Source: Monoglobus sp964617455 (lineage in GTDB: Bacteria > Bacillota > Clostridia > Monoglobales > Monoglobaceae). Taken from it: a DNA stretch of 54,560 nucleotides. The translations under genes were made by a program, and so were the position numbers. Below, piece by piece: positions 10,449 to 18,895 of the stretch. The notes below the pieces were generated by a model. That model saw only the letters and a program-made list of their open reading frames with translations. It was not told the origin of the DNA and searched no databases. Location: NCBI GenBank assembly GCA_964617455.1, contig CAZTYF010000013.1:1-54560 (forward strand), given 5' to 3'. The first letter of the stretch is position 1. Each line of letters opens with the position of its first letter.

Positions 10449-10471
10449 CAAGGGTCCTTTTTGGGCCCTTG
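10449..10471 (+). terminator. Weak hairpin after the deacetylase gene
   Basis: CAAGGGTCC and GGGCCCTTG pair over 9 bp with one G-U, around a TTTTT loop. There is no long T run after the stem, so termination may be partial. Confidence 0.4.
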
Positions 10472-10528
10472 TATTGTTCTTGCCATAAAAATAACCCGCT
10501 TTTTATAAAATTATATACATTTTGGCTA

Positions 10529-10557
10529 TTGCAATTTTAGGTAGCTGCTGTTACAAT
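10529..10557 (+). promoter_or_regulatory. Sigma-A promoter of the ankyrin-GH43 operon
   Basis: TTGCAA (10529-10534) and TACAAT (10552-10557) with a 17-bp spacer lie 47 bp before the start codon at 10605. It would drive GH43, the DUF2520 gene and perhaps yhbY. Confidence 0.55.
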
Positions 10558-10604
10558 AAGAGTACCGTATAAAAACGAGATAATGAAAGCGTTGAGGTGT
10601 AAGT

Positions 10605-12536
10605 ATGAGTGAAATTATCGAATGTATCAAGCGGCGGGATATGGACGGCGTCAAGGAGCTTTTGTCTCACAGAGCCCGTTTGGTTGACGAGTGCGACGAA
10701 AACGGAATTTCCGCGGCTTTCCATATGATCAGAACCGGGGACATAAATTGGGTTAAGTTCTTGGTGGAATACACCTTTGTCAGTTTCAATGAGTGCGATT
10801 TCAGACACCGCAGCGCCCTCCATGAGGGTGTTATGACCGGCAACCTTGAAATAGTCAAATACCTTACGGAGCGGGTGGGTCTTGACCCTTGCCAAGGGGA
10901 CAGGAATTTGATCACCCCATTCGAATTGGCGGTTGTCCACGGTTTCAAAGACATTGAGGAATATTTTGAACAGGTGGTGGGCTGCAAGTTTACGGATATG
11001 TATCAAAACCCGGTGCGCAGGGGATTTTATGCCGACCCATCCATTGTGCGGGTGGGAGAGGATTATTATATGGTAAACTCCTCCTTTGTTTTCTTCCCCT
11101 GTATCCCCATATCTCATTCCACCGACCTTGTCCACTGGCAGAGTATCGGCCATGCCATCACGAAACCCGAGTGGGCCCATCTTGACGGCCTGGAAGGAGG
11201 AAGAGGCTATTGGGCGCCTGACATTTCCTATTATAAGGGAAAGTTCTACATAACCGCCACACTCAGATATAACGACAGCGAAAAGGTAAAGCGCAGACAG
11301 ATAATCGTGTCCTCCGAGAAGCCCGAGGGTCCTTATTCGGAGCCCGTGTTTATCGATGAGGACGGCATAGACCCCTCATTGTTTACGGATGTTGACGGCA
11401 GACGCTATATGCTCCTCAATCGAGGCGCCCGTATTTTCGAATTGAACGAGGACGCCACCGAAAAAATTTCCGAGGCAAAGCTTTTGTACTACGGTGACAA
11501 CAAAAGGGCGCCGGAAGGCCCCCATTTGATATACAAGGACGGATACTATTACCTCTTCCAGGCAGAGGGCGGCACCGGAGAGTTTCACTGCGTCTCCGTG
11601 GCCCGCAGCAAGACCCTTATGGGTGTGTATGAGCCGTGCCCCTATAATCCGATAATGACTCAGCGGGATTTTTCCGACCCCATAACCTGCACCGGCCACG
11701 CAAAGCCCATTCAAACTCAAAACGGTGACTGGTATGCGGTGTATCTTTGCAACAGAAGCTTGGACGGAAAATATGCCATGCTGGGCAGAGAGACCTGCCT
11801 TGATCCGATAACCTGGACGGCGGACGGCTGGCCTGTCATCAACAAACTGAAGGGCCCCAGTTCCCTCCAGAAAAAGCCGTCTCTGAAGCCTGCGCCCAAT
11901 GAGCCCGGCGCCAGCTATGACAGTTTCGACGACGGAAAAATCAAGCCTTTTTGGATGTTTTCGGGAATCCCGGAGCCTGACGGCTTTAAAATCGAAAACA
12001 GCAGGCTCTATATTAAAGGCTCTGTGGAGCCCCTCAGTTCAAGGGATGCCGTAAACTTCATCGTACGCCGCCAGCCTGACTTCAATTTTGACGTTATTTG
12101 CAAGATGGATGTTTTGCCCGACCTTGAATATGGGCAAAATTACGGCATGACGGGCTATTATGATGAATTGACTTATTTCACATACGGCATTTACAAAAAC
12201 GGGGACAGAGGCTATGCCCTAAAACTTTTCGAAAAGATTGATGAGGTGGAGCGGTATACCCACTATGTGGGCCTGCCGGGCCTCTCAGACTCAATATACC
12301 TGAAAATCGAGACCGACGGGCTGCGGCGTGTTTTCTCCTACAGCATAGACGGAAAAAATTACAGAAAGGCCTATACGGGAGAAAATATCTACTACCTGTG
12401 CGCTCAAGCCATCCAAAAGGGAAAGCGCTTCACCGGCGCCATGGTGGGGATGTATGCCTTTGGCGGAAAGGGCAAAACCTTCTATGCGCCTTTCGATGAG
12501 TTCCGCTGCCATAGGAGACATTATATCGATGTATAG
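10605..12536 (+). CDS. Ankyrin-repeat / glycoside hydrolase family 43 fusion
   Basis: A 643-residue cytoplasmic enzyme with no signal peptide. Residues 1-130 look like three to four ankyrin repeats (segments such as SALHEGVMTGNLEIVKYL). Residues about 138-430 form a five-bladed GH43 domain with the expected catalytic triad: Asp144 in YADPS (base), Asp256 in DPSLF (pKa modulator) and Glu304 in PEGPH (acid). Residues about 440-643 look like the beta-sandwich often appended to GH43 xylosidases. GH43 enzymes are beta-xylosidases and alpha-arabinofuranosidases, so it probably trims imported arabinose- or xylose-containing oligosaccharides. The ankyrin part suggests binding to a protein partner. 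The start ATG follows a weak GAGGTGTAAGT site. The gene ends 8 bp inside the next one, which implies translational coupling. Confidence 0.88.
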   Translation: MSEIIECIKRRDMDGVKELLSHRARLVDECDENGISAAFHMIRTGDINWVKFLVEYTFVSFNECDFRHRSALHEGVMTGNLEIVKYLTERVGLDPCQGDRNLITPFELAVVHGFKDIEEYFEQVVGCKFTDMYQNPVRRGFYADPSIVRVGEDYYMVNSSFVFFPCIPISHSTDLVHWQSIGHAITKPEWAHLDGLEGGRGYWAPDISYYKGKFYITATLRYNDSEKVKRRQIIVSSEKPEGPYSEPVFIDEDGIDPSLFTDVDGRRYMLLNRGARIFELNEDATEKISEAKLLYYGDNKRAPEGPHLIYKDGYYYLFQAEGGTGEFHCVSVARSKTLMGVYEPCPYNPIMTQRDFSDPITCTGHAKPIQTQNGDWYAVYLCNRSLDGKYAMLGRETCLDPITWTADGWPVINKLKGPSSLQKKPSLKPAPNEPGASYDSFDDGKIKPFWMFSGIPEPDGFKIENSRLYIKGSVEPLSSRDAVNFIVRRQPDFNFDVICKMDVLPDLEYGQNYGMTGYYDELTYFTYGIYKNGDRGYALKLFEKIDEVERYTHYVGLPGLSDSIYLKIETDGLRRVFSYSIDGKNYRKAYTGENIYYLCAQAIQKGKRFTGAMVGMYAFGGKGKTFYAPFDEFRCHRRHYIDV

Positions 12537-13338
12537 AACGGGATTTATCGGTGCCGGCAAAGTCGGCACCGCTTTCGGTCGGTATTTAAAAACCCGGGGC
12601 CTGGATCTTGAGGGATATTGGTCTCGGACTTTGGCTCATGCCAAAGAGGCCGCAGAATATACGGGAAGCCGCTGTTACGACGATTTGAGGGCGCTCACGG
12701 AGGACTGCGATTTGATTTTCATAACCGTATCCGACGGTGCCATTGAAGATGTGGCCCGAAAAGCAGCGTCCCTTGACATAAATCTCGAGGGAAAGTGTTT
12801 CTGCCACACCTCGGGAGCCCTTTCAAGCGATGATGTGCTGAATCCCCTGAAACAAAGGGGTGCCGAGGTTGCAAGCGCCCATATGCTTTTGGCGGTGAGC
12901 GGCAGAGACTGTGATTTTACCCGGGCTTTTTTCACCGTTGAAGGGGACTTTGAAAAACCCGCGGAGATATTGAAGGCTTGCGGGAACAGATACAAAACTA
13001 TAGCCCCTCGGCAGAAAGTCCGCTATCATGCCGCCGCCGTTTTTGCCAGCAATTTTGCGGTGGGACTTGTTGACATTGCCTGCGAACTTTTGGAAAATTG
13101 CGGCTTCACCGAAAGGGAGGCCCTTGATGCTCTGACTCCCCTTATGGAAAACAATATGAAGAACATAACGGAAAAGGGCCCTCAAAAAGCCCTGACCGGC
13201 CCGGTGGCCCGAAATGATACGGATACCATACGGCGCCATATGGAGTGCCTCGAAACCGAGCCCTTCAAAAGAGAGGTATACGGGGTTATGACAAAGGTCC
13301 TGTTTGAGATGAAAGAAAAGACAAGTCCTCGGGAATAA
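12529..13338 (+). CDS. Rossmann-fold DUF2520 protein
   Basis: A 269-residue protein. The start ATG at 12529 lies within the last codons of the GH43 gene, with AGGAGA about 10 bp upstream. Residues 1-130 form a nucleotide-binding fold with the GAGKVG motif near residues 7-12, followed by a DUF2520 helical domain that begins around the RQKVRYHAAAVFASN segment. This pair of domains is known from a conserved family that resembles 6-phosphogluconate / pyrroline-5-carboxylate reductases, but the reaction is unknown. In other bacteria members often sit near pantothenate genes; there are none here. The family assignment is firm; the function is not. Confidence 0.85.
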   Translation: MYRTGFIGAGKVGTAFGRYLKTRGLDLEGYWSRTLAHAKEAAEYTGSRCYDDLRALTEDCDLIFITVSDGAIEDVARKAASLDINLEGKCFCHTSGALSSDDVLNPLKQRGAEVASAHMLLAVSGRDCDFTRAFFTVEGDFEKPAEILKACGNRYKTIAPRQKVRYHAAAVFASNFAVGLVDIACELLENCGFTEREALDALTPLMENNMKNITEKGPQKALTGPVARNDTDTIRRHMECLETEPFKREVYGVMTKVLFEMKEKTSPRE

Positions 13339-13367
13339 AACAAAAAATCAAAATCGGGAGACACAAA

Positions 13368-13667
13368 ATGATTACCACAAAGCAAAGAGCGTATTTGAGG
13401 GGGCTTGCCAACGGAATCCCCGCCCTGTATCAAATAGGAAAAGACGGCATAAACGAAAATGCCGTGAGGCAGACATCGGACGCTTTGGAAGCGCGGGAAT
13501 TGATAAAGTTTCACGTTCTCGACACGGCACTTATGACGGCACGGGAGGCGGCCTCCGAATTGGCGGAACTTACCGACTCCGATGTGGTGCAGGTCATAGG
13601 CAACAAGTTTGTGCTGTACAAAGAGTCGAAAAACAACAAACGGATTGAACTGACTCAGAAGCCGTAG
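13368..13667 (+). CDS. yhbY: YhbY family RNA-binding protein
   Basis: A 99-residue single CRM-domain protein. Family hallmarks are the N-terminal TTKQRAYLRGLAN segment, the loop IGKDGINENAV and the C-terminal VVQVIGNKFVLYKESKN. YhbY proteins associate with pre-50S ribosomal subunits and probably assist assembly. The gene begins 30 bp after the DUF2520 gene behind GGGAGACAC and is likely cotranscribed. The length is typical for the family. Confidence 0.92.
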   Translation: MITTKQRAYLRGLANGIPALYQIGKDGINENAVRQTSDALEARELIKFHVLDTALMTAREAASELAELTDSDVVQVIGNKFVLYKESKNNKRIELTQKP

Positions 13668-13739
13668 GTGCAAGAACATATAAATCTTAAATCAAAATTC
13701 GGACATTATTGCAAAATCGATAAATACGGAGGGATTATC

Positions 13740-14378
13740 TTGAAGAAATTTTTTGGAATGGTTGTGGGAGGCATTATGGCGGGCTTTGCCTTATCCATAA
13801 GCTGCGCCGTTAAACTTTCGGTGGAAAATGCCGTCGCGGGAGCGTTTTTGTTCAGCCTGGGATTGTTCACCATTATAACTTTCGGATTCGGGCTTTTCAC
13901 CGGAAAAGCGGGATATATAGTCACAAACCCTCCGTCCTACATAGGGGAGGTGGCCTTGGTGCTCCTCGGCAACTTTATCGGTTCCGCAATCGGCGGCACT
14001 TTGCTTTCCGCAACACGGTTCGGCGGTGCCTTGATTCCGAAGGCAGCGGAGCTTATGAGTGGAAAAATGAACGACGGACCTTTGAGCGCCTTTGTCTTGG
14101 CGGTATTTTGCGGAGTTTTGATGTTTACCGCCGTTGACGGAAGCCGCCGCCTGCGGGAGTCGAAGAATTTTGCGGGGGCTCTCTTCATGGTGTGCCTGCC
14201 CGTTATGGTGTTTATCCTGTGCGGCTTTAACCACAGTATTGCCGATATGGGATATTTCTTCATCAGCCGCTGCGCCGATTTTTCCTCGGCACCTCTCTAC
14301 TTTTTGCTTGTAATCCTCGGCAATGCCGTAGGCTGTATGCTGATTCCCTTGGCGGAAAAAGCAATGAAATGTCTGTGA
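13740..14378 (+). CDS. Formate/nitrite transporter family channel
   Basis: A 212-residue inner-membrane protein with about six hydrophobic segments. Family motifs are GLFTGKAGY, the NFIGSAIGG helix and FNHSIADM near the C-terminus, matching the FEHSIANM-type motif of FNT channels that pass formate, nitrite or hydrosulfide. I chose the TTG at 13740 because an ideal GGAGGG lies 6 bp upstream (13728-13733). The longer GTG-started reading would overlap the stop of yhbY's region and adds 24 polar residues not seen in the family. It is shorter than typical FNT proteins (about 260-280), mostly at the N-terminus. Formate export during fermentation is a reasonable but unproven role. Confidence 0.85.
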   Translation: MKKFFGMVVGGIMAGFALSISCAVKLSVENAVAGAFLFSLGLFTIITFGFGLFTGKAGYIVTNPPSYIGEVALVLLGNFIGSAIGGTLLSATRFGGALIPKAAELMSGKMNDGPLSAFVLAVFCGVLMFTAVDGSRRLRESKNFAGALFMVCLPVMVFILCGFNHSIADMGYFFISRCADFSSAPLYFLLVILGNAVGCMLIPLAEKAMKCL

Positions 14379-14477
14379 AGACCGGGCAAAAATTTCACAC
14401 TTCGGAAGAGGGTCGTTATCAACAGTAATTTTGTGCACTTTGCCTAAAAATTTTTCTGATTATTGTTTATTTTTAGG

Positions 14478-14506
14478 TTGCCTTTTGGCGCTTAATATAG
14501 TAAAAT
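14478..14506 (+). promoter_or_regulatory. Probable promoter of the EF-G-like gene
   Basis: TTGCCT (14478-14483) and TAAAAT (14501-14506) are spaced by 17 bp, about 65 bp before the start codon. The rest of the 193-bp gap 14379-14571 shows no clear element. Confidence 0.45.
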
Positions 14507-14571
14507 TATATGGTTAGGTATAATTTCAATGGGTATTTATTTATTACACAACACATATCGGAGGTAAGTAT

Positions 14572-16641
14572 ATGAAAGTTTATGAAACTTCAAAGATTAA
14601 AAATTTCTGTTTGTTGGGCCATGGCAATGCGGGAAAGACCAGTCTTGCGGAGGCTATGCTCTACACTGCGGGAAACATCGACAGAATGGGCAAAACCCAG
14701 GACGGCACCGCCGTGATGGACTTTGACCCCGAGGAAATCAAGCGCAAGTTTTCCATTTCCGCCGCCTTGGCTTCCTGCGAGTGGAAAGGGAATAAATTAA
14801 ACATCCTCGATACTCCCGGATATTTTGACTTTGTGGGAGAGGTCCAGCAGGTGCTGCGGGTTACTGATGCGGCAATTATCGTCATTTCCGGAGAAGCGGG
14901 CCTTTCGGTAGGCGCCGAAAAAGCCTGGAAATATTGCGAGGATTATAACATTCCCAAGATGATATTCATAAACAAGGTCGATGACGAGCGCGTCGACTAT
15001 CAAAAGGTGCTCCAGGAACTCCAGGATAAATACGGAAAGAAGATTGCGCCTTTCCAGCTGCCCATAAAAGACGGCGATTCGATAAAGGGTTTCGTGAACG
15101 TGGTTGAACAAGAGGCGAGGATTTTCAACGGCAACAACACGGTGGCAGGCGATATCCCCGCAGATATGGAAGACGAGTTGGAAGAAATTCGCGAGTCGAT
15201 AAAAGAATCGGTTGCTGAGCAGTCGGAAGAATTGATGGAGAAATATTTCGAGGGAGAAGAATTCACTCTTGACGAAATGTATTCGGCGTTGCGCTCCGGA
15301 GTTTTGGAAGGGGATATTGTTCCTGTTCTTTGCGGAAGCGCCACCAAGAATCTGGGAATTCCCTCGCTGCTTAATGCGGTTAATTCCTACTTCCCGGCCC
15401 CCGATGCCAAAGCAGAGACCGTTGCGGCCAAAGGCCCCGGGGATAAGGAAATCGAGCTTAAGGTTGACTCGGGCGAAACATTGAGCGCACTGGTTTTCAA
15501 AACCGTTGCCGACCCCTATGTGGGAAAATTGTCCTACTTCAAGGTGTTCTCGGGAGTTATGACACCCGACACCGCCGTGTATAACTTAAATCGGGATTGC
15601 AGCGAAAAAATCGGCAAGATTTACACAATGATGGGCAAGAAACAGACCGAAATTTCCCAATTGAATGCGGGAGATATCGGCACCGTTACCAAGCTTTCAA
15701 AGACAAAGACCGGTGATACTCTCAGCCGTCAGGCAAGCCCCTGTATGTTGGACGGAATCGAATTTTCAAAGCCCAATATGGAGCTTGCGGTTGTTTCCAA
15801 AAAGAAGGGCGACGAGGACAAGATTGCTCAGGGCCTTATCAAGCTTATGGACGAAGACCAGACCTTTGCTTTCGAAACAAACAAGGAGACTCGCCAGCAG
15901 CTTCTCAAAGGTCTCGGAGACCAGCACATCGATGTAATCGTATCAAAGCTCAAGAATAAGTTCGGAGTTGACATTTCCTTCGAGACGCCGAAGGTTCCCT
16001 ATCGGGAGACCATTCGCAAAAAGGTCAAAGTTGAAGGAAAACATAAGAAACAGTCCGGAGGCCACGGTCAATACGGACACGTGTGGATTGAGTTTGAACC
16101 CTCCACCGAAGAAGGCTTGACTTTCGAGGAAAAAATCTTCGGCGGCAGCGTTCCCAAAGGCTACTTCCCGGCTGTGGAAAAGGGCCTGCAGGAGGCTATG
16201 AAACACGGAATTTTGGCGGGCTATCCCATGGTGGGCCTCAAGGCCACATTGGTGGACGGTTCATACCACGAAGTCGACTCCTCGGAAATGGCCTTCAAAA
16301 CGGCGGCATCTTTGGCTTACAAAGCCGGTATGCCCCAGGCATCCCCCGCAATCCTTGAGCCCATAGGACACCTGAAGGTATATGCTCCCGACAGCTATAC
16401 GGGAGACATAATAGGCGACATCAACAAGCGCCGCGGCCAGATGCTCGGTATGGAGCCCATAGGCGGCGGTATGACAATGATAGAAGGGGAAATCCCCATG
16501 GCGGAGATGCATACCTATGCGTCGGATTTGCGCTCAATGACCCAGGCGAGAGGCGATTTTGAATTCGAATTCGAGCGCTATCAGGAAGCTCCTCAAAATG
16601 TGGTCGACAAAATCATCGCAGAGGCCGAGAAGGAAAAATAA
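14572..16641 (+). CDS. EF-G-like translational GTPase (FusA2 type)
   Basis: A 689-residue GTPase related to elongation factor G. The G domain has HGNAGKTSL (P-loop, residues 17-25), DTPGY (G3) and NKVD (G4). Domain II, the EF-G domain III/IV region (GGHGQYGHVWIEFEP) and the C-terminal domain V (MEPIGGGMTMIEGEIPMAEM) follow in order, so it is full length. The sequence belongs to the second EF-G group found in many Firmicutes: GHGNAGKTS replaces the GHIDAGKTT of the main EF-G, and the gene stands alone rather than with rpsL-rpsG-tuf. Such paralogs may act in translocation under special conditions or in ribosome recycling; the exact role is unsettled. CGGAGGTAAG precedes the ATG. Confidence 0.9.
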   Translation: MKVYETSKIKNFCLLGHGNAGKTSLAEAMLYTAGNIDRMGKTQDGTAVMDFDPEEIKRKFSISAALASCEWKGNKLNILDTPGYFDFVGEVQQVLRVTDAAIIVISGEAGLSVGAEKAWKYCEDYNIPKMIFINKVDDERVDYQKVLQELQDKYGKKIAPFQLPIKDGDSIKGFVNVVEQEARIFNGNNTVAGDIPADMEDELEEIRESIKESVAEQSEELMEKYFEGEEFTLDEMYSALRSGVLEGDIVPVLCGSATKNLGIPSLLNAVNSYFPAPDAKAETVAAKGPGDKEIELKVDSGETLSALVFKTVADPYVGKLSYFKVFSGVMTPDTAVYNLNRDCSEKIGKIYTMMGKKQTEISQLNAGDIGTVTKLSKTKTGDTLSRQASPCMLDGIEFSKPNMELAVVSKKKGDEDKIAQGLIKLMDEDQTFAFETNKETRQQLLKGLGDQHIDVIVSKLKNKFGVDISFETPKVPYRETIRKKVKVEGKHKKQSGGHGQYGHVWIEFEPSTEEGLTFEEKIFGGSVPKGYFPAVEKGLQEAMKHGILAGYPMVGLKATLVDGSYHEVDSSEMAFKTAASLAYKAGMPQASPAILEPIGHLKVYAPDSYTGDIIGDINKRRGQMLGMEPIGGGMTMIEGEIPMAEMHTYASDLRSMTQARGDFEFEFERYQEAPQNVVDKIIAEAEKEK

Positions 16642-16682
16642 GGAGTATCCCAATCGGGACAATATAATACCATAAAAATAAC

Positions 16683-16714
16683 AAAAGAGCCGAGAGTAAT
16701 ATCAAGGCTCTTTT
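16683..16714. terminator. Bidirectional terminator between EF-G-like and chromate genes
   Basis: AAAAGAGCC (16683-16691) and GGCTCTTTT (16706-16714) form a 9-bp stem. T-rich sequence follows on both strands, so it can serve both convergent genes. Confidence 0.8.
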
Positions 16715-16845
16715 GATTTTATAACTCCCACCGGGCAAATCGATTTTCCCCTCCGATACGTCGGCCGAGGGCGAGTCCGAAGCCTCACGGTATCCGTCGA
16801 TGCTTGGGGCCGCAAAAGAACCGCTGTTCGGTTTTCGGGGCATTT

Positions 16846-17421
16846 TCAATATATCATCACGCCCAAGGCGGCGCCGCATAGGATGTATACTATGGGATGT
16901 ATCTTCTTTAAAGGCTTGACATGGAGCAATATCAAGGTCACGATGCATATAATCAGGCTTTTGGGGTCCGCCAAATTTCGGATGGAGGGATTTTGGGCAA
17001 ATTTGTCAAGGGTCAGGATTGCCACTTTTATAACCTGAAATGCGGCGGCGGCAATCAAACCCGCAACGGCGGGGCGCAGGCCGTAGAAGGCGTGTTTCAC
17101 GGTTTTGTTCTCCCGAAATTTTTGCAAAAACTTGGCGATTATGATGATTATAATCAAAGAGGGCAACACAAGTCCCACCGTGGCGGAAATCGAACCTAAA
17201 ATTCCTCCCACGGTGTATCCCGTGTAGGTGGCCATATTCACTCCCATGGGTCCCGGAGTGGATTCCGAAACGGCTATCATATTTGAGATGTCGTCAACAG
17301 ACAGCCATTGGGGATATTTTGCGGACATATCATAGATAAATGGCAGGGTGGCAAGCCCGCCTCCCACGGCGAACAAACCTGTTTTGAAAAATTCATAAAA
17401 CAGCAGCAGGCAGTTCATCAT
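16846..17421 (-). CDS. Chromate transporter, second half-size subunit
   Basis: A 191-residue membrane protein of the CHR family. The N-terminal FFKTGLFAVGGGLATLPF segment and the STPGPMGVNMATYTGY loop are the CHR signature. Short CHR proteins work as a pair encoded by adjacent genes, and the partner lies directly upstream with an ATGA stop/start overlap (17418-17421). The family is named for chromate efflux, but in anaerobes the physiological anion may differ (sulfate or other oxyanions). About five hydrophobic segments are visible. Confidence 0.9.
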   Translation of the reverse strand: MMNCLLLFYEFFKTGLFAVGGGLATLPFIYDMSAKYPQWLSVDDISNMIAVSESTPGPMGVNMATYTGYTVGGILGSISATVGLVLPSLIIIIIIAKFLQKFRENKTVKHAFYGLRPAVAGLIAAAAFQVIKVAILTLDKFAQNPSIRNLADPKSLIICIVTLILLHVKPLKKIHPIVYILCGAALGVMIY

Positions 17422-17960
17422 TCACCGCGACCTCCGATCCGTCCCGCAATGAGTCCCACCGCCAGGGCTCCAATCACCACATATATCGAAGATATGCCCA
17501 AAATCCCGGCGAGGACAAAGGCCAAGAGAAATATAACAAGACCCGTCAGGTCCTTGACACCGGATTTGAAAAATTTTATCACGGCTCCGACAATAAGGGC
17601 GGCAACCACGGCGCGCACTCCCATAAAGGCGTGTTTTACGAATTCCGATTCGGCAAAGTTTTGCAAAAATGCCGCAATGAGGATTATGATGACCAAGGAC
17701 GGGAAAATTACTCCCGCAGTTGCGGCAATGGCGCCGGGGATTCCCTTGTTTTTGTAGCCTATGAATGTGGCCGTGTTGACCGCGATTATGCCCGGGGTGC
17801 ACTGGCCTACGGCAAAGTAATCCAAAAGCTCTTCGCTTGTGGCCCATTTTTTTTCGGCAACAACCTCCCGCTCAAGCATGGGCAGCATGGCATACCCGCC
17901 TCCGAAGGTCATCACGCCGATTTTGGCGAAGGTTAAAAAAAGTTCGGCTAATTCTTTCAT
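17418..17960 (-). CDS. Chromate transporter, first half-size subunit
   Basis: A 180-residue CHR-family membrane protein, paralogous to the downstream gene. It shows FAKIGVMTFGGGYAMLP and QCTPGIIAVNTATFIGY, the same two signature segments. The start ATG at 17960 follows GAAAGGAAAGC; the frame is open 32 codons upstream, but that extension has no ribosome binding site and runs across the promoter. The two genes form a two-gene operon with a 4-bp overlap, as is usual for split CHR transporters. Confidence 0.9.
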   Translation of the reverse strand: MKELAELFLTFAKIGVMTFGGGYAMLPMLEREVVAEKKWATSEELLDYFAVGQCTPGIIAVNTATFIGYKNKGIPGAIAATAGVIFPSLVIIILIAAFLQNFAESEFVKHAFMGVRAVVAALIVGAVIKFFKSGVKDLTGLVIFLLAFVLAGILGISSIYVVIGALAVGLIAGRIGGRGE

Positions 17961-17989
17961 ACGCTTTCCTTTCAAAGTTTGCTTAGGAT

Positions 17990-18018
17990 ATAATATCACA
18001 TATTCCCGATTCTGTAAA
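17990..18018 (-). promoter_or_regulatory. Promoter of the chromate transporter pair
   Basis: Minus-strand TTTACA (18018-18013) and TATTAT (17995-17990) have a 17-bp spacer and lie 30 bp from the start codon. Confidence 0.5.
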
Positions 18019-18164
18019 TATAAAAATATCGAGGGGGTGAATTTATTAAATTGCACTCTTTCCGCAACGCCCGCCCCCTTGAACCATATTCCCGATTCCC
18101 GACTCTATTATAACAAACAAAAAGTGCCGCGGAGTGCCTTCTTTTCAATATTTCCGTATGAAGG

Positions 18165-18230
18165 TATGACAAAGTTGTCACACCACCTACGACAAATCCG
18201 GCACACCACCTACGTCAAATCCGGCACACA
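18165..18230 (+). repeat. Array A: three 23-bp iteron-like repeats
   Basis: Units start at 18165, 18188 and 18211. The first contains the palindrome GACAAAGTTGTC; units 2 and 3 have lost part of the right arm (TCCGGC in place of GTTGTC). The unit TAYGACAAARTTGTCACA matches the 22-bp units of the array at 33545. Confidence 0.8.
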
Positions 18231-18285
18231 GAATATAATAATATAATAATATAAAAGAATAAGAGAGAGTTAGTCTTAATTTTAC
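18231..18285 (+). repeat. A/T- and purine-rich tail of array A
   Basis: Repeated ATAATAAT steps lead to AGAATAAGAGAGAG (18256-18269) and then TCTTAATTTT. The 14-base AGAATAAGAGAGAG recurs exactly at 33843-33856, behind array C. Confidence 0.7.
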
Positions 18286-18350
18286 AGAGTCTTTGTGGAA
18301 AAATTTAACCGGGATTGCATAGACCGATTCAAATCCAAACCGGAGGGGGA

Positions 18351-18470
18351 TATGGAAGAAAAGTTCCATAGGGGTATGGAAGAAAAGTTCCATAGGGGTG
18401 TGGAAGAAATGTTCCCGAGGGGTATACACCAAAAGTTCCCGGGGGGTATACACCAAAAGTTCCACTATAG
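18351..18470 (+). repeat. Array B: five 24-bp iteron-like repeats
   Basis: Units start at 18351, 18375, 18399, 18423 and 18447. Units 1 and 2 are identical and contain the palindrome ATGGAAGAAAAGTTCCAT followed by AGGGG. Unit 3 is diverged (GTGGAAGAAATGTTCCCG). Units 4 and 5 change the left arm to TATACACC. The tail TAGATAATAAGAGTAAATAA resembles the tails of the other arrays. Confidence 0.85.
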
Positions 18471-18646
18471 TAGATAATAAGAGTAAATAAAGAGAGTATA
18501 CTACCGTTACGGAGTATATCGGCGTTGTAGGTTTGATTTGTGAGATGATATTTGGTTTTGTAATGTGATTCGCCGGGAAAGGCGCCCCTGAAAGGGGAGC
18601 CTCCCGCAGCGTCGCTTTGCGGCAGTTGTTCAAAAGAGGCTCATTT

Positions 18647-18683
18647 AGGGCTCCCAAAAAGCTTGGGCGCAGTGCACTTTGCG
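18647..18683 (-). repeat. Dispersed palindromic repeat, copy 1
   Basis: Read on the minus strand, this segment has CAAAGTGCACTGCGC, then AAGCTTT and GGGAGCCCT. It matches the two plus-strand copies at 25143 and 25305. Together they bracket the hsd operon in opposite orientation. Adjacent sequence (18570-18640, GGCTCCCC-TTTCA-GGGGCGCC on the minus strand) also resembles the element near 25200-25250. Confidence 0.7.
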
Positions 18684-18895
18684 TGAGCCCTTTACAACGG
18701 TTGCACAAGGTAGCTGCTATTTGTTGGGGGCGCTTTTTGTGGTCGGGGTTGCAAAGTGTTTGTCGTTTTATTTTACGACCGGGGTGGGTTTTTGTGACAA
18801 TTTTTTGTAATTGACGAGGCGGTTTCTGCTTGCAGACAACCAGGGAGCGGGAAAGACCGGCCGGGATTCAAGATCCTCACAAAGGAGGAAATCGG

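Larger units (their letters stand above)
17961..18895. other. 935-bp non-coding region with two tandem arrays and repeats
   Basis: No protein gene is supported here. From left to right it holds the chr promoter, array A (18165-18230) with an A/T-rich tail (18231-18285), array B (18351-18470) with its own tail (18471-18503), and a dispersed palindromic repeat region (about 18565-18700). The remainder up to the hsdR stop is featureless. Open frames across the arrays arise from the repeats themselves. Confidence 0.75.

Noticed and set aside
16613..16948. 111-residue minus-strand open frame with a hydrophobic end
   Set aside because: It begins inside the chromate transporter gene in another frame, crosses the terminator and lacks a ribosome binding site.
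18295..18477. 60-residue open reading frame over array B
   Set aside because: The 24-bp unit gives an open frame on both strands; no ribosome binding site and no similarity to a known protein.
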